Below, one piece after another: positions 1 through 5,110 of a stretch of DNA of 8,917 nucleotides. The DNA comes from Actinomycetes bacterium. GTDB taxonomy: Bacteria; Actinomycetota; Acidimicrobiia; Acidimicrobiales; Bog-793. The DNA is taken from assembly GCA_021821585.1 (NCBI GenBank), contig JAKACF010000112.1:1-8917 (forward strand), read 5' to 3'. The notes under the pieces were generated by a model. That model had not been told where the DNA came from. It worked only from the letters and a program-made list of their open reading frames with translations, and did no database searches. The position numbers were made by a program, and so were the translations under genes. Position 1 is the first letter of the stretch. Every line of letters starts with the position of its first letter.

Positions 1-251
1 TCGGCGCCGAGGTGGACGCCGTCCGCGCCGGCGGCGAGGGCGACGTCGAGGCGGTCGTCGACGACGCAGCTCGCGCCGTAGGGAGCGCACAGCCCGAGGA
101 CGGTCTCGACGAGGGCGAGGACCTCACGGTCCCCCCGCTCCTTCGCCCGCACCTGGACCACGTCGACCCCTGCGTCGAGCGCCGCCGGCAGGACCCCGAG
201 CAGGTCGCGACCAGGGCGGGTGTCGGTGATCAGATGACAGCGGCCCAGCAC
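1..251 (-). CDS. thiE: Thiamine phosphate synthase, N-terminal part (cut by left edge)
   Basis: The reading frame starts at a GTG at 251-249 and runs off the left edge after 83 codons. ThiE joins HMP pyrophosphate and thiazole phosphate into thiamine phosphate in the cytoplasm. Seen here: the first strand of the TIM barrel (LITDT, residues 7-11), then DAGVDVVQVRAKERGDRE (26-43), which matches the family's QxRxK pyrophosphate/substrate segment with Q33 and K37 kept, and DDRLDVALAAGADGVHLG (65-82), the NDRxDVAxxxGADGVHLG signature. The usual Asn of that signature is Asp65. The start is set by a GGGAG ribosome-binding site at 260-256, and no other in-frame start lies close to the barrel. The TPP riboswitch directly upstream independently supports a thiamine role. 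Downstream genes of the operon lie outside the window. Because only the N-terminus is visible, a fusion with another thi domain cannot be excluded. Confidence 0.93.
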   Translation of the reverse strand, partial: MLGRCHLITDTRPGRDLLGVLPAALDAGVDVVQVRAKERGDREVLALVETVLGLCAPYGASCVVDDRLDVALAAGADGVHLGA

Positions 252-254
252 CTG

Positions 255-338
255 GCTCCCTTCGCCGGCATGACCCGGATCAGGTTCGACGGTCGGGCGT
301 TCCCGCCCCTCTCAGCCCTCCTAGCAGGGCTCCCGTGT
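255..338 (-). ncRNA. TPP riboswitch (THI element)
   Basis: Read on the minus strand, all conserved blocks of the TPP aptamer occur in order: GGGAGCCC (334-327), CTGAGA (315-310), CCTGATC (284-278), ATGCCGGCG (271-263) and GAAGGGAGC (263-255). P2 can form between AGCCC and GGGCT. P3 is GGGCG (308-304) and CGCCC (299-295) closed by a GGAA loop. P4 is a short CCGG/CCGG pairing. The terminal AAGGGAG block is also the Shine-Dalgarno sequence of thiE, whose GTG start lies four bases further on. There is no room for a separate terminator or antiterminator. Control is therefore probably translational: TPP binding would lock the ribosome-binding site into the aptamer. P1 is not clearly definable. Confidence 0.95.
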
Positions 339-344
339 GGGACC

Positions 345-374
345 GGTCTACCCGGCGCCCGGCCGTGCTGTCAA
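345..374 (-). promoter_or_regulatory. Probable sigma-70-type promoter of the thi operon
   Basis: On the minus strand there is a perfect TTGACA (-35) at 374-369, an 18-base spacer, and TAGACC (-10) at 350-345. Shifting by one base gives GTAGAC with a 17-base spacer. Transcription would start near 338, at the first base of the riboswitch, so the leader would contain only the aptamer. The agreement between promoter position and aptamer boundary supports the call. The sixth -10 base is not the consensus T. Confidence 0.6.
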
Positions 375-406
375 CGCAGCCCGGAGGGAACCGCCCGGAC
401 CACCGG

Positions 407-412
407 TAGGAT
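407..412 (+). promoter_or_regulatory. Putative -10 box of the heliorhodopsin gene (leaderless start)
   Basis: TAGGAT fits the TAnnnT pattern of actinobacterial -10 elements and sits in the context CCGGTAGGAT. It ends eight bases before the proposed GTG start at 421, so the transcript would begin at or just before the start codon. No convincing -35 is visible. The AGG within it (408-410) could instead be a weak ribosome-binding site. Confidence 0.4.
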
Positions 413-420
413 CGCGTGCG

Positions 421-1188
421 GTGGCTGGCAGGGAGTCGCTGCTCACGAGGCTGCGCCCGTACAACGTGGTGGCAGGGGGCCTGCACCTCGGCCAGGCGAT
501 CGCGGTGCTCGTGCTGGCGAACGACTTCTCGCTCCCCGTCCGCGCCACCTACATGACCGGTCCCCCGGCTCCGGGGGTGGGCTCGCGATCGGTGACGCTC
601 TTCCACGTCTCCTTCTCCATCGCGGTGGCGGCCTTCTTCGGCCTCTCGGCGCTCGCCCACTTCTACGTGGCCGGTCCGGGCTTCGCTCGCTACCGGCGCG
701 AGCTCGCCCGCCATCGAAACCCGTTCCGGTGGATCGAGTACTCCCTCAGCGCCTCGATCATGATCGTGCTCATCGCCATGCTCGTCGGCATCAACGACGT
801 GGCCGCCCTCATCGCGCTCGTCGGCGTCAACGCCTCGATGATCGGCTTCGGGTGGATGGAGGAGCGGTACGAGGACCCGGGCGGGAGCCTCGGGCCCTTC
901 TGGCTCGGCGCCATCGCCGGCATCCTGCCCTGGGCGGCGATCGCCGTCTACCTGGCGGGTCCCGGGTCGTCCCTCCATCCTCCGGGCTTCGTCTACGGCA
1001 TCTTCTTCTCGCTCTTCGTCCTGTTCAACTGCTTCGCCGTCAACCAGTGGCTGCAGTACCGGCGCGTCGGCCGCTGGAGGGACTACCTCGTCGGCGAGCG
1101 GGTCTACGTGACGCTCTCCCTCGTCGCGAAGAGCCTGCTGGCCTGGCAGATCTTCGCCTCGACTCTGGCGTCGGCTTCTGCCCACTGA
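421..1188 (+). CDS. Heliorhodopsin (retinal-binding seven-helix photoreceptor-type protein)
   Basis: The product (255 aa from the GTG at 421) is an integral membrane protein expected to bind retinal and photocycle slowly. Heliorhodopsins sit in the membrane inverted relative to type-1 rhodopsins, with a cytoplasmic N-terminus, and most are thought to signal rather than pump ions. Diagnostic stretches match the founding actinobacterial protein 48C12: ANDFSLP (residues 33-39) and TYMTGPP (43-49) around the A-B loop, FRWIEYSLSASIM (102-114) in helix 3, GVNASMIGFGW (135-145) in helix 4, and TLSLVAKSLLAWQIF (231-245) in helix 7. K237 is the Schiff-base lysine and E106 the counterion. H22 and H80 match the two buried histidines. 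The frame is open to a GTG at 337, but those 28 extra residues are Arg/Pro-rich, overlap the thi promoter and lack homology to the family, and 255 aa is the normal length. No retinal-synthesis gene is in the window. A histidine-kinase-like gene follows 162 bases downstream on the same strand. Confidence 0.96.
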   Translation: MAGRESLLTRLRPYNVVAGGLHLGQAIAVLVLANDFSLPVRATYMTGPPAPGVGSRSVTLFHVSFSIAVAAFFGLSALAHFYVAGPGFARYRRELARHRNPFRWIEYSLSASIMIVLIAMLVGINDVAALIALVGVNASMIGFGWMEERYEDPGGSLGPFWLGAIAGILPWAAIAVYLAGPGSSLHPPGFVYGIFFSLFVLFNCFAVNQWLQYRRVGRWRDYLVGERVYVTLSLVAKSLLAWQIFASTLASASAH

Positions 1189-1189
1189 C

Positions 1190-1230
1190 CGGCGGGCGGC
1201 CTGCCGGCCGGACCGGCGGGGCGCCCGCCG
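1190..1230 (+). terminator. Strong GC hairpin after the heliorhodopsin stop
   Basis: CGGCGGGCG (1190-1198) pairs perfectly with CGCCCGCCG (1222-1230), and the 23-base loop contains a further GCCGG/CCGGC stem. It begins one base after the TGA stop. There is no T-run, as is common for actinobacterial terminators, so termination may be partial. It would weaken, but need not abolish, read-through into the following kinase-like gene. Confidence 0.4.
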
Positions 1231-1302
1231 TCCGCGCCCCGAGCGCATGGCAGGAGCACCAGGGGTGCAGGGTGGCGAGACCGCGGGCACGGACGGCTCC
1301 GG

Positions 1303-1308
1303 TACGCT
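1303..1308 (+). promoter_or_regulatory. Putative -10 box of the PAS-GAF kinase-like gene
   Basis: TACGCT in the context CCGGTACGCT fits TAnnnT and resembles the element in front of the heliorhodopsin gene. It would give a short leader of about 35 bases to the ATG at 1351. No -35 match is evident. If real, the kinase-like gene can be transcribed independently of the heliorhodopsin. Confidence 0.3.
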
Positions 1309-1350
1309 TCTCGTCCAACCCGCGGGGGCGACGTGACGCTGGGGAGTGAC

Positions 1351-2838
1351 ATGTCCACTGCCATCACCCCGACCGAGATCGGCGAGGGGCCCTACCGGAC
1401 GCTGTTCGAGCACAGCCTGGACGCGGTGCTCTTCACCGTCCCCGACGGGCGCATCCTCGCCGCCAACCCGGCCGCATGCAGGATCTTCCGGGCCTCGGAG
1501 GAGGAGATCTGCCGGAGAGGCAGGCAGGGCTTCAGCGACGAGCGAGATCCCCGCTGGACGGCGGTGCTCGAGGAGCGGCGCCGCACGGGACAGGTCACGG
1601 GGGTGCTGCCGATGGTGAGGGCAGACGGCTCCCGCTTCTTCGCCGAGTTGTCCTCGGCGGTCTTCGCCGGGGAGGCGGGGGAGCGGCGGACCTGTGTGAT
1701 CCTGCGCGACGTCACCGACCGGGTCCAGCTGGAGTACCGGCTGAGGGCGTCGAACGAGATCACCCGTGCCCTGCTCGCCGGGGAGGAGACGACCGAGGTG
1801 CTCGGGATGATCGCCCGCCATGCCCGGGCGATCGTCGACGGGACCGAGGCGGGAGTGGTGACGCCCGGCGAGGAGCCGGGCAGCGTCGTGGTCGTCGCCG
1901 CCGACGGTCGCCACATGCCGGGCCTCGTCGGCCGCCGGTACGGCCCGGGAAGCCTGGCGGCCGAGGTCATGGCCGCCCGGCAGAGCCTCGTCGTCTCGGA
2001 CCTGACCAGCGCCGCCGCCGAGGAGGACGGACGCAGGCTCGGCGTCGGCCCTGCCGTCATCGTGCCGATCGTCGCCGGCGATGCCGCCTTCGGCAATCTC
2101 ATCGTCGGATCGGAGCCCGGACGGGGCAGCTACGACGAGGAGGAGGTCTCGGTCCTCGGGGGCCTCGCCGAGGCGGCCGCCGTCGCCCTCACGCTCGGAC
2201 GAGCCCGCGAGCAGGCGGAGCGGGCGTCGCTGCTCGCCGAGCAGTCCCGGATCGCCACCGACCTGCATAACAAGGTCATCCAGCACCTCTTCGCCACCGG
2301 GCTCGGTCTCCAGTCCGTCGCCGATCTCGTCCCGCCGGCCGTGGCGTCCCGACTGCACGAGTCGGTTGACAGCCTCGACGAGATCATCGCCGAGGTGCGC
2401 CGGACGGTCTTCGGACTCCAAGCGTGCACCCCCCGCACCGTGGGGCTCGTCCCGAGGGTCCACGCCGTGGTCGCGGAGGTGGGCGACCGGCTCGGCGTCG
2501 CCCCCGTCGCCACCGTCTCGCGGTCGATCGACCGGCTCGGCGAGGAGGTGGCCGCCGCCCTCCTGGTGGCGCTCCGCGAGATGCTCGCCCGGGTGTGCCT
2601 CAAAGCCCGTGTGTCGCGGGTCGAGGTGGCGGTCTCCTGCGTCGGCGACGCCGTGACCATGACGGTGACCGACGACGGCGAGGCCCGACCGGGCGAGACC
2701 GATCCCGACCACGCCCTGGCCGACGTGGCCCGACGGGCCGAGGCGCTCGGCGGGTCGTTCGCCCTCGCCGTCACCGCCACGACGGGCACCCGGCTCGAGT
2801 GGACCGTGCCGACCCGCCCGCTGCTCACCTCCGGGTGA
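1351..2838 (+). CDS. PAS-GAF sensor protein with degenerate DosS/NarL-type histidine kinase core
   Basis: A cytoplasmic 495-aa protein with no membrane segment. A PAS domain covers about residues 13-125 (YRTLFEHSLDAVLF, ILAANPAACRIF, ADGSRFFAEL, ending in RDVTDR). A GAF domain covers about 130-283. A HisKA_3 dimerisation helix (RIATDLHNKVIQHLFATGLGLQ-like, 300-321) has acceptor His306, as in DosS/DevS. A HATPase_c remnant covers 400-487. The kinase core looks inactive. The acidic residue normally following the His is Asn307. The N-box, usually RE-LSN, reads REMLAR (409-414), so the Mg-ATP asparagine is Arg. DxGxG reads DDGEA (441-445), and the GxGL block is DHAL (453-456). Length and fold are otherwise complete, with no frameshift, so this resembles a conserved pseudokinase more than a decaying gene. 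The start is ATG 1351 with GGGGAG four bases upstream; a GTG at 1333, also with a G-rich site, would add six residues. The heliorhodopsin gene lies upstream on the same strand, and no response regulator follows. The ligand is unknown; the GAF lacks an obvious haem or bilin signature that I can assign. Confidence 0.9.
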   Translation: MSTAITPTEIGEGPYRTLFEHSLDAVLFTVPDGRILAANPAACRIFRASEEEICRRGRQGFSDERDPRWTAVLEERRRTGQVTGVLPMVRADGSRFFAELSSAVFAGEAGERRTCVILRDVTDRVQLEYRLRASNEITRALLAGEETTEVLGMIARHARAIVDGTEAGVVTPGEEPGSVVVVAADGRHMPGLVGRRYGPGSLAAEVMAARQSLVVSDLTSAAAEEDGRRLGVGPAVIVPIVAGDAAFGNLIVGSEPGRGSYDEEEVSVLGGLAEAAAVALTLGRAREQAERASLLAEQSRIATDLHNKVIQHLFATGLGLQSVADLVPPAVASRLHESVDSLDEIIAEVRRTVFGLQACTPRTVGLVPRVHAVVAEVGDRLGVAPVATVSRSIDRLGEEVAAALLVALREMLARVCLKARVSRVEVAVSCVGDAVTMTVTDDGEARPGETDPDHALADVARRAEALGGSFALAVTATTGTRLEWTVPTRPLLTSG

Positions 2839-2844
2839 CCGGCG

Positions 2845-2859
2845 CGGGCGGGCCGCCCG
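2845..2859 (+). terminator. Short hairpin after the kinase-like gene
   Basis: CGGGCG (2845-2850) and CGCCCG (2854-2859) form a six-pair stem with a three-base loop, seven bases after the TGA stop. Close behind lie the perfect palindrome GCCGTCCGGACGGC (2863-2876) and a second hairpin (2910-2933). There is no T-run. Together they probably end the upstream transcript. Confidence 0.35.
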
Positions 2860-2909
2860 ATGGCCGTCCGGACGGCGAGGCGAGGCCGGTTCCCGATGCC
2901 TCCCGGTGG

Positions 2910-2933
2910 ACCACCGGCGCGGTTCCCGGTGGT
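2910..2933 (+). terminator. Eight-pair hairpin upstream of the HTH-Clp_N promoter
   Basis: ACCACCGG (2910-2917) pairs perfectly with CCGGTGGT (2926-2933) across an eight-base loop. It stands between the stop of the kinase-like gene and the promoter at 2956, where it could insulate the two transcription units. There is no T-run, so the terminator label is tentative. Confidence 0.3.
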
Positions 2934-2943
2934 GCCTGGAGTC

Positions 2944-2988
2944 GTCAACCAGCGGTTGACAGACTCGTGGTGACAACCTAAGGTTGAC
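2944..2988 (+). promoter_or_regulatory. Paired inverted-repeat operator
   Basis: Two 17-bp inverted repeats of the same design lie 28 bp centre to centre. The first, GTCAACC-AGC-GGTTGAC (2944-2960), is perfect. The second, GACAACC-TAA-GGTTGAC (2972-2988), has one mismatch. The first contains most of the -35 box and the second contains the -10 box, so a dimeric protein bound to both would block RNA polymerase. The most economical ligand is the HTH protein encoded immediately downstream (autorepression); that assignment is inference. Confidence 0.7.
2956..2984 (+). promoter_or_regulatory. Near-consensus promoter of the HTH-Clp_N gene, leaderless
   Basis: TTGACA (-35, 2956-2961) is followed after exactly 17 bases by TAAGGT (-10, 2979-2984). 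The start codon GTG begins at 2991, seven bases after the -10, where transcription should start. No Shine-Dalgarno sequence fits between them, so translation is probably leaderless. Confidence 0.75.
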
Positions 2989-2990
2989 GA

Positions 2991-3743
2991 GTGCCGTCCT
3001 TCCCGGTCCCGCTCGACACCCTCATCGAGTACGTCCGGGAGCTCCAGCCCGAGAGCGGCCCCCTCGAGCACCTCGCGGATGCCATGGTCACCGCCCAGGA
3101 GCTCGGCGAGCAGTCCGACGCCCTCATCGGTCACTTCGTGGACCAGGCCCGGAGCTCGGGTGCCTCCTGGAGCCAGATCGGCACGGCCATGGGCGTCTCC
3201 AAGCAGGCGGCGCAGAAGAAGTTCGTCGCCCGCGACGAGGCGATGCTCCGGGAGGGCCGGGCATTCTCGCGCTTCACCCCCCGCGCCCGCGTCTCGGTGG
3301 CGGCGGCGGGCCGCCTGGCCTCGGGCGCCGGGGACGACGCCGTCGACGCCACCCATCTCGCTGCCGGCGCCCTCGCCGATGCCGGCGGACTGGCGGCGCG
3401 GGCGCTCCGGCGCCTCGGGGTGGACGAGGGCCGGCTGCATGACGCCCTCGGCGTCGCCCGGGCGGACCCCGCCGTCGAGGCTGACCCCCGCAGCCTGCGG
3501 GAGCTCTCCTACACGCCGGCGTGCCGGGAGGCGTTCACACAGGCCCTCAAGGCTGCGGTGCGGCTCGGTCACAACTACATCGGCACCGAGCACCTCCTCC
3601 TCGGCGCGACGGCGGGCGAGGGGAGAGTTCCGGAGGCCTTCGCCGCCGTCGGGCTCCACAGGGATCTCCTCGAGGGAGCGGTCGCCGTCGAGATCGCCGA
3701 GACGGTCCTCGAGCTGCGCCGACAGGCCGGCGGGACGCCGTAG
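2991..3743 (+). CDS. HTH regulator with two Clp N-terminal (ClpR) repeats
   Basis: A 250-aa soluble protein. Residues 1-55 are helical. SWSQIGTAMGVSKQAAQKKF (59-78) is a clear helix-turn-helix, of the type found in actinobacterial proteins annotated as Clp N-terminal domain proteins. Two Clp_N repeats follow. The first runs from FTPRARVSVAAAGRLA (95-110) to about 150. The second is LSYTPACREAFTQALKAAV (172-190) with RLGHNYIGTEHLLLGA (191-206), the best-conserved motif of ClpA/ClpC N-domains. There are no Walker motifs or AAA+ modules, so it is not a truncated ClpC but a DNA-binding protein with a substrate- or adaptor-sensing domain. A plausible role, not shown here, is linking gene expression to protein-quality status. 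The GTG start is fixed by the promoter at 2956-2984, which leaves no leader. The operator pair overlapping that promoter suggests self-repression. ctaG follows after 260 bases, apparently as a separate unit. Confidence 0.9.
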   Translation: MPSFPVPLDTLIEYVRELQPESGPLEHLADAMVTAQELGEQSDALIGHFVDQARSSGASWSQIGTAMGVSKQAAQKKFVARDEAMLREGRAFSRFTPRARVSVAAAGRLASGAGDDAVDATHLAAGALADAGGLAARALRRLGVDEGRLHDALGVARADPAVEADPRSLRELSYTPACREAFTQALKAAVRLGHNYIGTEHLLLGATAGEGRVPEAFAAVGLHRDLLEGAVAVEIAETVLELRRQAGGTP

Positions 3744-3752
3744 GCCTGATGC

Positions 3753-3771
3753 GGCGGCCTCCGCAGCCGCC
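3753..3771 (+). terminator. Short GC hairpin after the HTH-Clp_N gene
   Basis: GGCGGC (3753-3758) and GCCGCC (3766-3771) form a six-pair stem with a seven-base loop, nine bases after the TAG stop. There is no T-run. In such GC-rich DNA this can arise by chance. Confidence 0.25.
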
Positions 3772-3862
3772 GGGAGCGGCCGGTCGCGCCGGGCGCGCCA
3801 GGGGAGGAACCAGGCCGCTCGGCCCGGCGACCGGCCGAGGTGCGGCCGTGACGGCCCGCCGG

Positions 3863-3868
3863 TAGGGT
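3863..3868 (+). promoter_or_regulatory. Putative -10 box upstream of the CtaG gene
   Basis: TAGGGT in the context CCGGTAGGGT matches TAnnnT and closely resembles the element before the heliorhodopsin gene. It would give a leader of about 130 bases to the GTG at 4004. No -35 match is seen. It lies outside any coding sequence. Confidence 0.3.
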
Positions 3869-4003
3869 CGTGTCGATCCCTCTGTCCGACCACGCTTGCG
3901 CCGCTCGAACCCCTGACGCCCGCCGCGGCCGCGCCGGGCGCAACGCGGGAGGGCCGCGCCCTCCCGGCGGGCGGCGGCTCGCCTGGAGTAGGAGCGCGCG
4001 GCT

Positions 4004-5011
4004 GTGACGGCGGCCTCGTTCCTCGCCTTCGCCGACGCCCCGCGGTCGGCGGTCAGCCTGCACGTCCTTCTCACCGGGGTCCAGACCGGTCCCCTCTCCC
4101 TGTGCGCCGGGGTGGTCGAGCTCCTCCTGCTCGGGCTCTACCTGTTCGGGGTCCGCCGCCTCGCTCGGCGGGGGAGAACCTGGCCGGCCTGGAACACGGC
4201 AGCCTTCGTCGCCGGCGTGGTCGTGGTGTGGATCGCCGTCGGCTCGGGCCTCGCCGCCTACGACACGATCAACGTCACCATGCACGTCGTCCAGCACGTG
4301 CTGTTGATGATGGTCGCACCCCCGCTCATCGCCCTCGGCAAGCCGGTCACGCTGGCGACCCAGGCGGGGAGCCGGACCAGCCAGGTGCGCATCGTCAAGC
4401 TCCTGCACAGCCCCGTCGTCGCCGCCGTCACGTTCCCGGTCGTCGTCTGGTTCCTCTACTACGGCACGATGTACGGCTACTTCATGACGGGGATCTACCA
4501 GTACTCCGTCGTTCACCCCCTCTTCCACGACGCCTCCCACCTGTGGTTCATCGGCGTCGGCTACCTCTACTGGCAGCCGCTGATCGGGCTCGACCCGGCT
4601 CGCTGGCGATGGTCCTACCCGGCCCGGGCCGGGTCCCTCTTCGTCGGCATGCCCTTCGAGGCGTTCCTCGGTATCGGCATCGCCGGCATGCCCCGCCCGC
4701 TCGCGCCCGTCAACACCCTGGCCAACACCCACACCGGCGGCGACACGTTCTGGATCCTGTCGATGGTGGTGACCGGCGTCTGCCTCGCGATCGTGATCCT
4801 CCAGTGGTTCCGACAGCTCGAGCGCGAGACCGTCAGGGAGGACCGGCGGGTCGAGCTGGCCACCGCCGAGAACCGGGCCCGGGCGGAGGAGCTCGGGGTG
4901 GACCTGCCCCCTGGTGCCACGATCCCGTGGTGGCGGGTCGAGGAGCTGGAGCGACGCCGCGCCGCCACGTTGGACACGCCCGGGCCGCACCCGGACGTCG
5001 CCGGCCCCTAG
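4004..5011 (+). CDS. ctaG: CtaG-family (caa3-type) cytochrome c oxidase assembly membrane protein
   Basis: A 335-aa polytopic membrane protein of the caa3_CtaG family, implicated in copper delivery or assembly of haem-copper oxidases; it is unrelated to the Cox11-type CtaG. Seven hydrophobic segments are visible at about 30-50, 64-86, 91-112, 137-160, 177-196, 209-228 and 247-269, followed by a charged cytoplasmic tail (270-335). Candidate metal ligands cluster in MHVVQH (93-98: H94, H98) and HPLFHDASH (171-179: H171, H175, H179). The motif APPLIALGKP (105-114) is typical of the family. The GTG start has a strong GGAGTAGGAG ribosome-binding site at 3985-3994. No oxidase subunit gene lies in the window, so the protein may serve an oxidase encoded elsewhere. 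In this family copper homeostasis proteins are an alternative context. The convergent VOC gene on its 3' side is probably unrelated. Confidence 0.92.
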   Translation: MTAASFLAFADAPRSAVSLHVLLTGVQTGPLSLCAGVVELLLLGLYLFGVRRLARRGRTWPAWNTAAFVAGVVVVWIAVGSGLAAYDTINVTMHVVQHVLLMMVAPPLIALGKPVTLATQAGSRTSQVRIVKLLHSPVVAAVTFPVVVWFLYYGTMYGYFMTGIYQYSVVHPLFHDASHLWFIGVGYLYWQPLIGLDPARWRWSYPARAGSLFVGMPFEAFLGIGIAGMPRPLAPVNTLANTHTGGDTFWILSMVVTGVCLAIVILQWFRQLERETVREDRRVELATAENRARAEELGVDLPPGATIPWWRVEELERRRAATLDTPGPHPDVAGP

Positions 5012-5050
5012 CAACCGGGGAGGCTCACCCGCCCCCGGTGGGCCGGTTGC
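5011..5050. terminator. Hairpin between the convergent CtaG and VOC genes
   Basis: GCAACCGG (5011-5018) pairs perfectly with CCGGTTGC (5043-5050), and an inner CACC/GGTG stem (5026-5029 with 5037-5040) can stack within. The first base of the outer stem is the last base of the ctaG stop codon. Being symmetric, it could end transcripts from both sides. No T-run follows on either strand. Confidence 0.5.
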
Positions 5051-5110
5051 CTTCGGCAGCGCACCTGTCGTGCACAGCCCGCACGCACGGCCGGGACGGA
5101 ACGCCCCGGG

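Noticed and set aside
337..420. Extending the heliorhodopsin start to the GTG at 337.
   Set aside because: The extra 28 residues overlap the thi promoter, have no similarity to heliorhodopsins, and would make the protein longer than the family norm.
12..1349. A 445-codon plus-strand open frame covering the thiE, riboswitch and heliorhodopsin region.
   Set aside because: It crosses the TPP riboswitch and overlaps thiE and heliorhodopsin in other frames; its composition is Arg/Pro-rich low complexity with no domain.
2364..2370. A single GGTTGAC half-site inside the PAS-GAF gene, matching the operator half-site upstream of the HTH-Clp_N gene.
   Set aside because: It has no inverted partner at the right spacing and lies in coding sequence, so it is likely chance.
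2863..2876. The perfect palindrome GCCGTCCGGACGGC as an operator.
   Set aside because: It sits among several GC hairpins just after a stop codon, where a role in transcript ending is more likely; GC-only palindromes of this length are easy to obtain at this base composition.
280..2976. An 898-codon open frame on the minus strand.
   Set aside because: It lies antisense to the heliorhodopsin and PAS-GAF genes, is rich in Arg/Gly/Asp/His repeats typical of shadow frames in GC-rich DNA, and has no recognisable domain.
2130..3893. A 587-codon minus-strand open frame, and the similar long frames at 3079-5148 (plus) and 3575-5014 (minus).
   Set aside because: All are shadows of well-supported genes (PAS-GAF protein, HTH-Clp_N, CtaG) and show the biased Arg/Ser/Pro or Asp/Glu/Gly composition of off-frame translation.
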